Part shown: piece after piece, positions 7,505 to 15,024 of the stretch
Position numbering within the stretch: position 1 is the stretch's first letter
Layout: each line of letters begins with the position of its first letter
NCBI RefSeq assembly: GCF_900105395.1
Contig: NZ_LT629775.1
Location: 8,025,501-8,089,500 of the forward strand
From: Streptomyces sp. TLI_053
GTDB taxonomy: Bacteria > Actinomycetota > Actinomycetes > Streptomycetales > Streptomycetaceae
Direction of reading: 5' to 3'
Length of the DNA: 64,000 nt
Position numbers and translations under genes: made by a program
The notes under the pieces: model-generated
Databases searched by the model: none
What the model was told of the DNA's origin: nothing
Seen by the model: the letters and a program-made list of their open reading frames with translations, nothing else

Positions 7505-7616
7505 CCGGGCGACGGTGCGTCCGCTGCGGGTCGGTCCGGCCGCGCGGTGCGAGAAGGCCGTCACCGCCTACGTGCCACCGTCGTCGTCGCGTCGTGGCAC
7601 CACCGCGGCAGCCTGC

Positions 7617-7923
7617 TCAGTCGTCGAACCACACGACGAGCCGCACGTTGTCGTCACCGTACCGTGCGGCGAGTTCCGTCGCCGTACCACTCGGTCAGTT
7701 GCGCGAACCGTGCGCTCACCCCGGCCGAAGCGTCGGCGGGCAGGCCCCGGCCCGCCGCCAAGGGGCGGAAGTTCGCGTAGTTGCGGACCCCGAAGAGGCA
7801 GCCGAACGCGTCGTAGTCGCGACCCACGCCGAGGGAGTGGAGGTCGTGCGAGGCGTGCCGGACGGGCTCCTGATCGTCCTGCGGCGCCCGGTATTCGAGG
7901 TAGCCGGTGATGTCTGTCCCCAT
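7617..7923 (-). pseudogene. Hypothetical protein, frameshifted near the C-terminus
   Basis: From ATG 7923 (MGTDITGYLEYRAP) the frame is coding-like through GRDYDAFGCLFGVRNYANF and LTEWYGDG, then runs to an early stop at 7656-7654. Reading on in the next frame from about 7675 gives ELAARYGDDNVRLVVWFDD and a stop at 7619-7617, which looks like the true C-terminus. One missing base within 7671-7680 explains it. The intact protein would be about 102 residues, of a Streptomyces family with conserved DLHSLGVGRDYDAFGCLFGV and RGLP segments. Function unknown. Confidence 0.55.
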
Positions 7924-8120
7924 GGCAGGCATTCCGGCCACCGGGTCAACAGGGTTTCGTCCACCCCGGATCGACGGTCTGCGCGTCCGTGAGCTGGGCG
8001 GCCGGGAGGCCAGGCGGGGGGTTACGGTCCCGGGCGAACGCCTCTCCTCCTCGGCAGGCCTTGTGCCTTCCCGGCCGGGACCGGCGCCACCCACCTCGGC
8101 CCGCAGGCCGGTCGGGGTCC

Positions 8121-8159
8121 GGGGAGTGGGAAGTCGGTGTCGCCGACTTCCCACTCCCC
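8121..8159. repeat. Dispersed palindrome, copy 6 (longest)
   Basis: 17-bp perfect arms (8121-8137 and 8143-8159) with loop TGTCG. It lies just upstream of the ECF sigma promoter, where it may insulate that promoter from read-through. Confidence 0.9.
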
Positions 8160-8184
8160 CCGTGTGACCGGTATCACTCCGAAA

Positions 8185-8212
8185 GGAAAACCCGCAGGCC
8201 CGGCCGCCCGTC
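8185..8212 (+). promoter_or_regulatory. Putative autoregulated ECF promoter
   Basis: GGAAAACC at 8185 and CGTC at 8209 are separated by about 17 bases, matching the GGAAC-N16/17-CGTC pattern of ECF-dependent promoters. Transcription would begin within a few bases of the GTG at 8221, so the sigma gene could be autoregulated and leaderless. Inferred from spacing and sequence only. Confidence 0.5.
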
Positions 8213-8220
8213 TACCAGGT

Positions 8221-8817
8221 GTGAGACGCGCAAGAGCGGCAGCACCGCCGCAGGAACTGGACGAGGAGCAGCTGCTCCGACGGGTGGCCCGGGGGGACCG
8301 GGTCGCCTTCGAGGAGCTGTACCGGCGCACGTCGCCGTGGCTGGCGGTGCGGCTGCGGCGGCGCTGCGCCGACGAGCAGATGGTCGCCGAGGTGATGCAG
8401 GAGACCTATCTCGCGGTATGGCGGGCGGCGGGCTCCTTCACCGGCAGCGGGGCTGTCGGCAGCGGGACCGTCGGCAGCGGCGTCGGCGGCTCGGCCGTGG
8501 GCTGGCTGTGGACGATCGCGGCCCGCCGCCTGGTCGACGCGTTCCGGCGCCGGGCCCACCACGCCGAGCCGCCCTTGGCCGCCGCCCCGCACCCGGTGGC
8601 GCCCGCCGCCGAGGACGAGGCGCTGCTCGCCACCGTCGGCGGCGACGTCGGGGACGCGCTGGGCCGCCTCGCGCCCGAACTCAGGGACGTGCTGCGGGCC
8701 ATGGTGCTCGACGGACTGTCCGTCCGGGAGACGGCCGTCGTCCTCGGACTGCCCGAGGGCACGGTCAAGACCCGTGCCCGCCGGGCCCGGACCGCGATGC
8801 GGGAGGCACTGGCATGA
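8221..8817 (+). CDS. ECF RNA polymerase sigma factor
   Basis: 198 residues. Sigma region 2 (about residues 17-85) contains LLRRVARGDRVAFEELYRRT, MVAEVMQETYLAVWRAAGSF and, after a Gly/Ser/Val insertion (GAVGSGTVGSGVGG), VGWLWTIAARRLVDAFRRR. Region 4 (about 140-195) contains APELRDVLRAMVLDGLSVRE and GLPEGTVKTRARRAR. The insertion between regions 2.2 and 2.4 is unusual. No Shine-Dalgarno precedes GTG 8221, which fits a leaderless message; GTG 8164 is an in-frame alternative. Overlaps the anti-sigma gene by ATGA. Confidence 0.93.
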   Translation: MRRARAAAPPQELDEEQLLRRVARGDRVAFEELYRRTSPWLAVRLRRRCADEQMVAEVMQETYLAVWRAAGSFTGSGAVGSGTVGSGVGGSAVGWLWTIAARRLVDAFRRRAHHAEPPLAAAPHPVAPAAEDEALLATVGGDVGDALGRLAPELRDVLRAMVLDGLSVRETAVVLGLPEGTVKTRARRARTAMREALA

Positions 8818-9635
8818 CCGTCGAACACCCCTCGGACCGGCTGCTCGCCGGCTACGTGGACGACGGCGCCCCCCTCGCCGCCGACGAGCTGTGGGCCGTC
8901 GAAGCCCATCTCGAGACCTGCCCGGCCTGCCGGGACCGGCTGTCGGCCGCCGTCGGCACCGAGGCGCCCGCCGTTGCGGCGCTCACCGCCGCCGTCTGGT
9001 CGGAGCTGGAACCGCAGCTGGCCGTGGCCGCCCCCGCACCCCCGCGCCGCCTCGCGGCCCGGCTGGCCACCTGGACGACGCCCGCCATGGCGCCGTGGCT
9101 GGCCATGGTGCTGGTCGTCACCGCGCTCGCGCTGCTGCTGGACCGGGTGAACCCGGAGCCGGGGCCGGACCGGGTCTCCCTGCTGCTGGTACTGGCCCCC
9201 GTGCTGCCGGTCGGCGGGGTCGCGGCCGCCTGGTCGCGCGGCCTCGACCCGGCGTACGAGCTGACCGCCGCCACCCCGCGCGCCGGACTGCCGCTGCTGC
9301 TGCGGCGCACCGCCGCCGTGCTCGCCGTGGTGCTGCCCGCGCTGCTGCTGGGCGGCTGGGCGACGGGCGTGACGGCGGCGCAGTGGCTGCTGCCCTGCCT
9401 GGCGTTCACCTCGACGACGCTGGCGCTCGGCGCCCTGGTCGGGGTGACCCGGGCCGCCCTCGTGGTGGCCGTCGGCTGGCTCGCGGTGGTGGTGGCGCCG
9501 ACCCTGGCCGCCGGCCGGACCGCCGCCGTGCTGGGGGCGGACGGCCTGCCGGTCTGGGGCCCGGTGCTCGCACTCGGCGTGGCGGTGCTGGCCGCCCGGC
9601 GCGGCGCCTGGACCGCGCCGGGCGAGCACGGCTGA
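8814..9635 (+). CDS. Zinc-finger anti-sigma factor fused to a multi-spanning membrane domain
   Basis: 273 residues. The N-terminus has a ZAS-type motif (EAHLETCPACRDRL, HX3CX2C) that binds the cognate ECF sigma and often senses redox state. Residues about 85-265 contain around six hydrophobic helices, far more than the single helix of classical anti-sigmas, so signal input may come from the membrane or from the exporter encoded next. It is translationally coupled to the sigma gene and followed by the ABC genes in one operon. Confidence 0.9.
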   Translation: MTVEHPSDRLLAGYVDDGAPLAADELWAVEAHLETCPACRDRLSAAVGTEAPAVAALTAAVWSELEPQLAVAAPAPPRRLAARLATWTTPAMAPWLAMVLVVTALALLLDRVNPEPGPDRVSLLLVLAPVLPVGGVAAAWSRGLDPAYELTAATPRAGLPLLLRRTAAVLAVVLPALLLGGWATGVTAAQWLLPCLAFTSTTLALGALVGVTRAALVVAVGWLAVVVAPTLAAGRTAAVLGADGLPVWGPVLALGVAVLAARRGAWTAPGEHG

Positions 9636-9691
9636 CCCGTCCCACGTCACCCCCCACCCCACCGCCTCGTACAGACAGGAGGACGCGCACC

Positions 9692-10501
9692 ATGCGTGCC
9701 GTCACCAGGGCCGAACTGGCCCCCACCACCTACGCCCACGAGATCCGGGCGACCGGACTCCGGGTCCGGGCCGGCCGCAGACGCCTCGCCGTCGACGGGC
9801 TCGACCTGTCCCTCGGCACCGGTGTGCACGGTCTGCTCGGCCCCAACGGGGCGGGCAAGACCACCCTCGTCCGGGCCCTGGCCACCGTGCTGCGCCCCGC
9901 CGGCGGCGAGCTGGAACTGCTCGGCGAGACCGTCCGCGGGCCGGGCGAGTACCGCGCGCTGCGCCGCCGGATCGGCTACCTGCCGCAGGAGTTCGGCTAC
10001 TACAAGCGGTTCACCGTGCGCGAGTTCGTCGAGTACATGGCCTGGCTGAAGGAGGTTCCGGCGGCGGAGATCCCGGCCGCCACCCAGCGCGCCGTGGAGC
10101 GGGTTGGCCTCGCCGACCGCGCCGACGACCGGATGAAGGCCCTGTCCGGCGGCATGGTGCGGCGGGCGGGCATCGCCCAGGCGATCGTCAACGACCCGGC
10201 GGTCCTGCTGCTGGACGAACCGACCGTCGGCCTGGACCCGGCGCAGCTGCTGCGGTTGCGCGAACTGCTCCAGGAACTGGGCACGGAGGCCTGCGTGGTG
10301 GTCTCCACCCACCTGGTGGAGGACGTCGCGGCCGCGTGCACCGACGTGCTGCTGCTCGCCGAGGGTCGGCTGGTCTTCCACGGCACCCCGGACGCGCTGG
10401 CCGCGGCGGGCGGGCCCGAGCACGAGGGGGACAGTCCACTGGAACGCGGCTACTCGGCCCTGCTGGTCGATCCGGCGCGACGGACGCGAGGTGCCTGGTG
10501 A
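9692..10501 (+). CDS. ABC transporter ATP-binding protein
   Basis: 269 residues, start ATG 9692 behind AGGAGG. Walker A GPNGAGKTT (about residue 52), Q-loop in YLPQEFGYY, signature LSGGMVRR, Walker B LLLDEPTVGLDP and switch His in STHLVEDV. It resembles the ABC-2 exporter ATPases. With the two membrane proteins that follow it should form an exporter controlled by the ECF sigma/anti-sigma pair upstream. Substrate unknown. Confidence 0.93.
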   Translation: MRAVTRAELAPTTYAHEIRATGLRVRAGRRRLAVDGLDLSLGTGVHGLLGPNGAGKTTLVRALATVLRPAGGELELLGETVRGPGEYRALRRRIGYLPQEFGYYKRFTVREFVEYMAWLKEVPAAEIPAATQRAVERVGLADRADDRMKALSGGMVRRAGIAQAIVNDPAVLLLDEPTVGLDPAQLLRLRELLQELGTEACVVVSTHLVEDVAAACTDVLLLAEGRLVFHGTPDALAAAGGPEHEGDSPLERGYSALLVDPARRTRGAW

Positions 10502-11907
10502 GCCCGGTGAACCTCCCCGCCCGGTCGGCCCGCCGACTCCTGCGCACCGAACTGCGCCGCTCCGTCGCCCCCTGGGCCGGTGCGGCGGTCCTGACGGCCG
10601 CGCTCGCGTTCCTCTCCCTCGTCCCCGGGCCGTGGGCCTCGGGCACCACCCGGTGGACGGCGCAGTGGACCTCGATGGCGCTGTGGACCCGTCACCTGCT
10701 GGTGTTCCTGTGGCCGCTGGCCCTGGGGCTCGGCGCGCTCCAGGGGCTGCGCGACCACCGCTCGCGGACCGCCGAACTGCTGGCCGGAACCCCGAGGCCG
10801 GCCCGGCAACGGGCGCTCGCCCAGGCCGGCCCGATCGTCCTCGCGCTCGTGACCGGGTACGGGCTGCTGCTGCTCGTGGGCGGGGTACGGGTGCTCACCG
10901 GCGACACCCGGTTCAGCTCGGCGGGCTGGCTGCCGATCTCGCTGGTCGGGGCGCTCGCGCTCGCCGCCGGGTCGGTGCTGGGCATGGGCGTCGCCCGGGC
11001 CCTGCCCTCCGTGCTCACCCCGCCGGTGCTGGCCGTCGGCGGGTTCCTGCTCACCAGCGTGCTCCGGCCGACCACGGACGCGGCGATCCCGACCTCCGCC
11101 GTGCCCAACCGGCTCTCGCTGCTCTCCCCGGTCACGGCGCCCGTCCGCGACACGCTGCTCACCGTCGCCGCCCCCGTCCATCTCGGGCAGGCCCTGTGGC
11201 TGCTCGGCATGGCGGTGACCGGCCTGGCGCTGCTCGCCGCCGCCACCCGCCGCGCCCGGCTGCTCGCCCTCGCCCCGCTGCTGGCGGGCTGTGCGCTGGC
11301 CCTGGCCGTGCTCCCGGCCGCTCCCCGGGACACCTACGTGGTCGACCGGGCCGCGGCCGACCTGGTGTGCGACGGGCCGGTGTGCGTGACGGCGTTGCGG
11401 CAGTCGCGGCTCGACGAGCTGGCCGGTACCGGCCGGGAGGCCCTGCGGCTGCTGCGGGACGCGCTCGGCGACCGTGCTCCCACCACGATCGCCGAGGCCA
11501 GGGAGCCGCGCGGCCTCGGCGACCCGCCGGAGCGCATGGCGGACTCGGTGCTGCTGGACTTCGACGATCCGGTGATCGGCGACGCCGTCGACGGGCAGCT
11601 GACCAGGGCCCTGGTCGCGCAGGGCATCGCGCCGGTCTGCCGGCCGCGCAGCGCCGTCGAGAGCGGCACCGTGGACGACGCCGCCGCCCAGAGTGTCGCC
11701 GCGGCCTGGGTGTTCGGGGACCTCCGTCCGCTCGACGGCACCATGCACCGGCCCGGCGACCAACTGGAGCTGGCCGCCCCCGTCTGGGAGCGCTTCCGTG
11801 CCCTGCCGGAGGCGGAGCAGCGGCGCCGGATCCTCGCCCTGCACGAGGCCGCGGTCGGCTGCACGGGCGACCCGCTCGCCGCCCTGACGGGGGTGCCGAC
11901 CCGATGA
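10498..11907 (+). CDS. ABC-2-type permease-like membrane protein
   Basis: 469 residues, GTG start overlapping the ATPase stop (GTGA). About six N-terminal hydrophobic segments lie within residues 20-270, with LVFLWPLALGLGALQGLRDH and ELLAGTPRPARQRALAQA typical of ABC-2 permeases. A soluble C-terminal half (about 280-469) contains four Cys residues (VCDGPVCV, VCRPR, GCTGD) that could form extracytoplasmic disulfides. That domain is uncommon for a permease and may be a sensor or binding domain. Confidence 0.8.
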   Translation: MSPVNLPARSARRLLRTELRRSVAPWAGAAVLTAALAFLSLVPGPWASGTTRWTAQWTSMALWTRHLLVFLWPLALGLGALQGLRDHRSRTAELLAGTPRPARQRALAQAGPIVLALVTGYGLLLLVGGVRVLTGDTRFSSAGWLPISLVGALALAAGSVLGMGVARALPSVLTPPVLAVGGFLLTSVLRPTTDAAIPTSAVPNRLSLLSPVTAPVRDTLLTVAAPVHLGQALWLLGMAVTGLALLAAATRRARLLALAPLLAGCALALAVLPAAPRDTYVVDRAAADLVCDGPVCVTALRQSRLDELAGTGREALRLLRDALGDRAPTTIAEAREPRGLGDPPERMADSVLLDFDDPVIGDAVDGQLTRALVAQGIAPVCRPRSAVESGTVDDAAAQSVAAAWVFGDLRPLDGTMHRPGDQLELAAPVWERFRALPEAEQRRRILALHEAAVGCTGDPLAALTGVPTR

Positions 11908-12036
11908 GGTGGCCGACCCGATGCGGTGCCGAAGCGATGAAGCGGCTGATCCGATGAAGTGGCTTATCCGATGGGGTGGTTGACGCGATGAGGTGGTTGA
12001 CGCGATGAGGTGGTTGATCCGATGAGGTGGCTGACG
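11893..12036. repeat. 17-bp tandem repeat of start-codon units
   Basis: Eight units of consensus ATGAGGTGGYTGAYSCG, with ATGs at 11904, 11921, 11937 (16-bp step), 11954, 11971, 11988, 12005 and 12022. Each unit carries an ATG, a GAGGTGG Shine-Dalgarno-like core about 8 bases before the next ATG, and usually an ATGA stop-start overlap. Because 17 is not a multiple of 3, successive ATGs change frame; only the last one opens the downstream gene. Confidence 0.92.
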
Positions 12037-12594
12037 CTGTACGCGCGCTCGCGGCAGGTGCCGGCCGCGCTCGCCGCCCTGCTGGCCGGGGCCCTGGCGG
12101 TGTCCGCCCTGGCCCGGGCCGTCGGCGGGGCGGACGACCCGCGGCTGTCCGTAGTGGTCCTCGTGGCCGGGGCGACGGCGTTGGCCGTCGGCCTCGCCGG
12201 GCCGGACCTCGGGCTGGACCGCACGGCCGCGGTCCGCTGGCCGCCCCGCCGGGCCGCGCACCTGCTCGGCGGCGCGGTGCTCGCGGCGGTGGTGCTGCTG
12301 GCGACGCGGGCGGGCACCGGCCTGTCGACCGACCTCGCCCTCGTGGCCCGGGACAGCGCCGGGCTGACCGGGCTGGCCGCGCTCGGCGCGGCCTGGTGCG
12401 GCCGCTCCTGCGCGTGGCTGCCGCCGTTCGCGTGGCTCGCGCTCGCCTTCGTCCTCCCGCCCGGGCCGGGGACCCTCGCCCAGGTGCTGACCTGGCCGCT
12501 GCTGCCGCCCGGCACGCCCGTCGCCACCTGGGCCGCGCTGGTGGCGGCCGCCGTCGGCACCGCCGTGTACGCCCTCGGCGGGCCGAGGCGCTGA
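12022..12594 (+). CDS. Membrane protein, last gene of the ECF/ABC operon
   Basis: 190 residues from ATG 12022, the last ATG of the 17-bp tandem array. Five to six hydrophobic segments (e.g. AALLAGALAVSALARAVGG, VVVLVAGATALAVGLAG, AWLALAFVLPPGPGTLAQVL). Likely the second permease or an accessory subunit of the exporter encoded just upstream. Its translation should depend on which ATG/SD unit of the repeat is used, so expression may be sensitive to repeat number. Confidence 0.78.
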   Translation: MRWLTLYARSRQVPAALAALLAGALAVSALARAVGGADDPRLSVVVLVAGATALAVGLAGPDLGLDRTAAVRWPPRRAAHLLGGAVLAAVVLLATRAGTGLSTDLALVARDSAGLTGLAALGAAWCGRSCAWLPPFAWLALAFVLPPGPGTLAQVLTWPLLPPGTPVATWAALVAAAVGTAVYALGGPRR

Positions 12595-12659
12595 TCCGGT
12601 GTCGACGGCGGGCCGAAACGTGCTTGCCGTCCGGCCGAGGATCACATTGGGTGGGCGTC

Positions 12660-13199
12660 ATGACCGATCTGCACACCGACCGTCTCCTGATCCGCCGCTG
12701 GCGGGAGTCCGATCTCGAACCCTGGGCGGCGATGAACGCCGACCCCGAGGTCCGGCAGCACCTGGGCGAGCCGCTCAGCCGGGCGCGCAGCGACGAGTCC
12801 GTGGCGCGCTTCGAGGCCGCCATCGACCGGCGCGGTTACGGCTGGTGGGCGGTCGAGGTCCGGGAGACCGACGAGTTCGTCGGATTCGCCGGACTGGACG
12901 ACGTCGACTACGAGGCGCCGTTCACCGGTGTGGAGATCGGCTGGCGGCTCGCCCGTTCCGCCTGGGGCCACGGCTACGCCACCGAGGCCGCCCGTGCCGT
13001 CCTCGCCTTCGGCTTCGACACCCTGGAGCTCCCGGAGATCCTCGCCGTCACCACCGCGACCAACCTCCGCTCCCAGGCGGTGATGACCCGGCTCGGCATG
13101 ACCCGCGACCCGGCGTGTGACTTCGACGACCTCGACGCGCCCGAGGGGCCGCTGCGCCCCAATGTCCTCTTCCGGCTGGCCCGGCCGGTCACGTCCTGA
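12660..13199 (+). CDS. GNAT-family N-acetyltransferase (RimJ/RimL-like)
   Basis: 179 residues. Begins TDRLLIRRWRESDLEPWAAM, as usual for RimJ/RimL-type acetyltransferases. The acetyl-CoA loop is in RSAWGHGYATEAARAVLAF, followed by LPEILAVTTATNLRSQAVMTRLGM. It transfers acetyl to an amine of a small molecule or protein N-terminus; the acceptor is not evident. Single-gene unit, convergent with the epimerase at 13326. Confidence 0.9.
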   Translation: MTDLHTDRLLIRRWRESDLEPWAAMNADPEVRQHLGEPLSRARSDESVARFEAAIDRRGYGWWAVEVRETDEFVGFAGLDDVDYEAPFTGVEIGWRLARSAWGHGYATEAARAVLAFGFDTLELPEILAVTTATNLRSQAVMTRLGMTRDPACDFDDLDAPEGPLRPNVLFRLARPVTS

Positions 13200-13219
13200 C
13201 CCGCCTGCCGCAGCCTGAC

Positions 13220-13249
13220 CGGCCCGCCGGTCGGGTGACCGGCGGGCCG
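13220..13249. terminator. Hairpin terminator between GNAT and epimerase genes
   Basis: 13-bp perfect stem (13220-13232 with 13237-13249), loop GGGT, 20 bases after the GNAT stop and placed to serve both convergent genes. Confidence 0.75.
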
Positions 13250-13325
13250 TGACGGCGCGTCCCCGCGGCGCCGTCAGGAGGAGTCGTCCGTCTGAACCGT
13301 CCGTATGAACCGTCCGTTCGAACCG

Positions 13326-14204
13326 TCAGTACGAGCCCGACTCCAGCTCGGCCACCACGCCCGGCCGGTCCGGCTTCCAGCCGAGCGCGGTGCGGGCGGC
13401 GGCGCCGCTGACGCTCTGGTCGAGGGCGAGCGCGTCCGCGAACAGCGGGCCGAACACCTCGGCGGCCTGCGCGACCGGCACGGCCTTCGGGTCGCCGGCC
13501 GCACCGGCCGCCCGGCCGGCGGCCCGGGCGATCTCCCGCACCGGGACGGCCGACTCGCCCACGCCGTGCCAGACGGTCCCGGCCCCGGCCCGCTCGACCG
13601 CCGCGAGGAACAGCTCGGCCAGGTCGTCGACGTGCACGGTCGGCCAGCGCACGCCCTCCTCGCCGTAGTACTCGGGCGTCCCCTGGGTGCGGGCCCGGTC
13701 GACCAGGATCGCGGGGATGCCGCCGCCGCGCCCGTACACGATGCCGGGCCGGACGACGACCGCGCGCACGCCCTCGGCGGCCTCGTCGAGCACCCGCCGC
13801 TCGATCCGGGGGCGGTGGCCGACGATGTCGATCGGGTCGACCGGGGCCTCCTCGCCGACCTCCTGGGCCTGCCCGGTGGCGCCGAGCACCCAGACGCCGC
13901 TGGTGTAGACGAACGGGCGGCCGGTGCCGCGCAGCGGGGCGGCGAGCGCCTCGACGACGGCGGTGTCGACCTCGGCGTCGCCGCTCGGCGGGGCGAGGTG
14001 GATCACGGCCTCGATGTCGGGGGTCACCGCCCCGGCGAGCGAGGCCGGGTCGGCGGTGTCGCCGACCAGCTGGGCGTGCCAGCCGCGGCCGGGCTGCGGC
14101 TCGGCGCCGCGGGTGAGCGCGACGACCTGGTGGCCGGCGGTGGTGAGGTGCTCGGTGAGGGCGGAGCCGATGTAGCCCGTGGCACCCGTGAGCAGGACCT
14201 TCAT
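13326..14204 (-). CDS. NAD-dependent epimerase/dehydratase family protein
   Basis: 292 residues. N-terminal Rossmann motif LLTGATGYIGSALTEHL, then AVIHLAPPSG and YTSGVWVLGATG. The extended-SDR catalytic YxxxK is not evident: the VVVRPGIVYGRGGG region follows without it, so this is an atypical or non-epimerase member that may reduce or merely bind NAD(P). It is divergent from a MarR regulator with shared operator repeats between them, so probably MarR-repressed. The last codons lie in a 13-bp triple repeat. Confidence 0.85.
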   Translation of the reverse strand: MKVLLTGATGYIGSALTEHLTTAGHQVVALTRGAEPQPGRGWHAQLVGDTADPASLAGAVTPDIEAVIHLAPPSGDAEVDTAVVEALAAPLRGTGRPFVYTSGVWVLGATGQAQEVGEEAPVDPIDIVGHRPRIERRVLDEAAEGVRAVVVRPGIVYGRGGGIPAILVDRARTQGTPEYYGEEGVRWPTVHVDDLAELFLAAVERAGAGTVWHGVGESAVPVREIARAAGRAAGAAGDPKAVPVAQAAEVFGPLFADALALDQSVSGAAARTALGWKPDRPGVVAELESGSY

Positions 14205-14217
14205 GACAATCCCCCTG

Positions 14218-14297
14218 TGTCGAAGATGTCGAACATTTCGATGTCGAAACTATAGGGAGCCTTGATCCGCGATGTCAAACACTTCCATGTCGAAATG
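14218..14297. promoter_or_regulatory. Operator region of the MarR/epimerase divergent pair
   Basis: Five TGTCGAA-like half-sites (from 14218, 14227, 14242, 14273 and 14290), several forming imperfect palindromes with nearby TTCGA, around a CTATAG that could serve as a -10 element. Repeats over divergent promoters beside a MarR gene suggest its binding sites. Confidence 0.6.
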
Positions 14298-14311
14298 TTA
14301 GACTCCGACGC

Positions 14312-14845
14312 ATGACGGACGCGACGGAACAGCAGCCGCAGTACGACGGCGTCGACCGCATCACCGCCCAGTGGCACGCGGTCCGCCCCGACCTCGACAC
14401 CTCGCCGATGGCCGTGATCGGCCGCCTCTCCCGCGCCTCCCGGCTGCTGGAACGCGGCATCAAGGAGAACCTCGCCGCCCACGGCGTGGAGTCCTGGGAG
14501 TTCGACGTCCTGGCCACCCTGCTCCGCTCCGGCCCGCCGAACGTCCTCACCGCCGGCGAACTCAGCGCCGCCGCGATGGTCAGCTCCGCCGCGCTCACCA
14601 ACCGCATCGACCACCTCGTCGAGAAGGGCCTGGTGGACCGGGCCGTCGACCCCGCCCACCGCCGCCGGGTCCTGATCTCCCTCACCGACACCGGCCGCGA
14701 CCTCACCGACCGCCTCGTCGAGCACCACCTCGCCGGCGAGGAGCGCCAGCTCGCCGGCCTCACCACCGCCGAACGCGAGCAGCTCACCGACCTGCTCCGC
14801 CGTGTCCTCCTCACCCTCGGCGACCACGCCGACGATCCGCACTGA
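14312..14845 (+). CDS. MarR-family transcriptional regulator
   Basis: 177 residues with a winged HTH: LERGIKENLAAHGVESWEFD, GELSAAAMVSSAALTNRIDH (recognition helix), LVEKGLVDRAVDPAHRRRVL (wing). Dimeric repressors of this type respond to small phenolic or lipophilic molecules. Divergent from the NAD-dependent epimerase-family gene, with repeated TGTCGAA boxes between them, so self- and neighbour-regulation are likely. The ATG at 14312 is so close to the probable -10 that the message may be nearly leaderless. Confidence 0.92.
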   Translation: MTDATEQQPQYDGVDRITAQWHAVRPDLDTSPMAVIGRLSRASRLLERGIKENLAAHGVESWEFDVLATLLRSGPPNVLTAGELSAAAMVSSAALTNRIDHLVEKGLVDRAVDPAHRRRVLISLTDTGRDLTDRLVEHHLAGEERQLAGLTTAEREQLTDLLRRVLLTLGDHADDPH

Positions 14846-14907
14846 ACGCGGGGACGGCCCCGGGGAGCCTTGACTCTCGGGTGGCACGAGACGGCACAGT
14901 CGGGGCC

Positions 14908-15003
14908 GTGGACAGGAGAAACCTGCTGCCGATCGGGCAGTTCTCGCAGGCCGGTGGCCTCTCGGTGACCGCGCTCCGGCACTACGACGCCAGCGGCCGA
15001 TCG
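14908..15003 (+). pseudogene. MerR-family regulator fragment
   Basis: From GTG 14908 the frame reads MDRRNLLPIGQFSQAGGLSV then TALRHYDASGR, the canonical first 30 residues of a MerR HTH domain. The similarity ends abruptly at about 15003, where the sequence runs into the 3' end of the opposite-strand gene at 15025. The wing, the rest of the DNA-binding domain and the effector domain are missing. A truncated remnant. Confidence 0.6.
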
Positions 15004-15024
15004 GCAGCTGGGTTCGACCGGCGG

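Noticed and set aside
11893-12036. CRISPR-like array
   Set aside because: Units are contiguous 17-mers without spacers and contain start codons; it is a minisatellite.
10450-12645. Long minus-strand frame opposite the ABC genes
   Set aside because: Shadow of the ABC permease genes; Gln/Arg/Gly-rich without domains.
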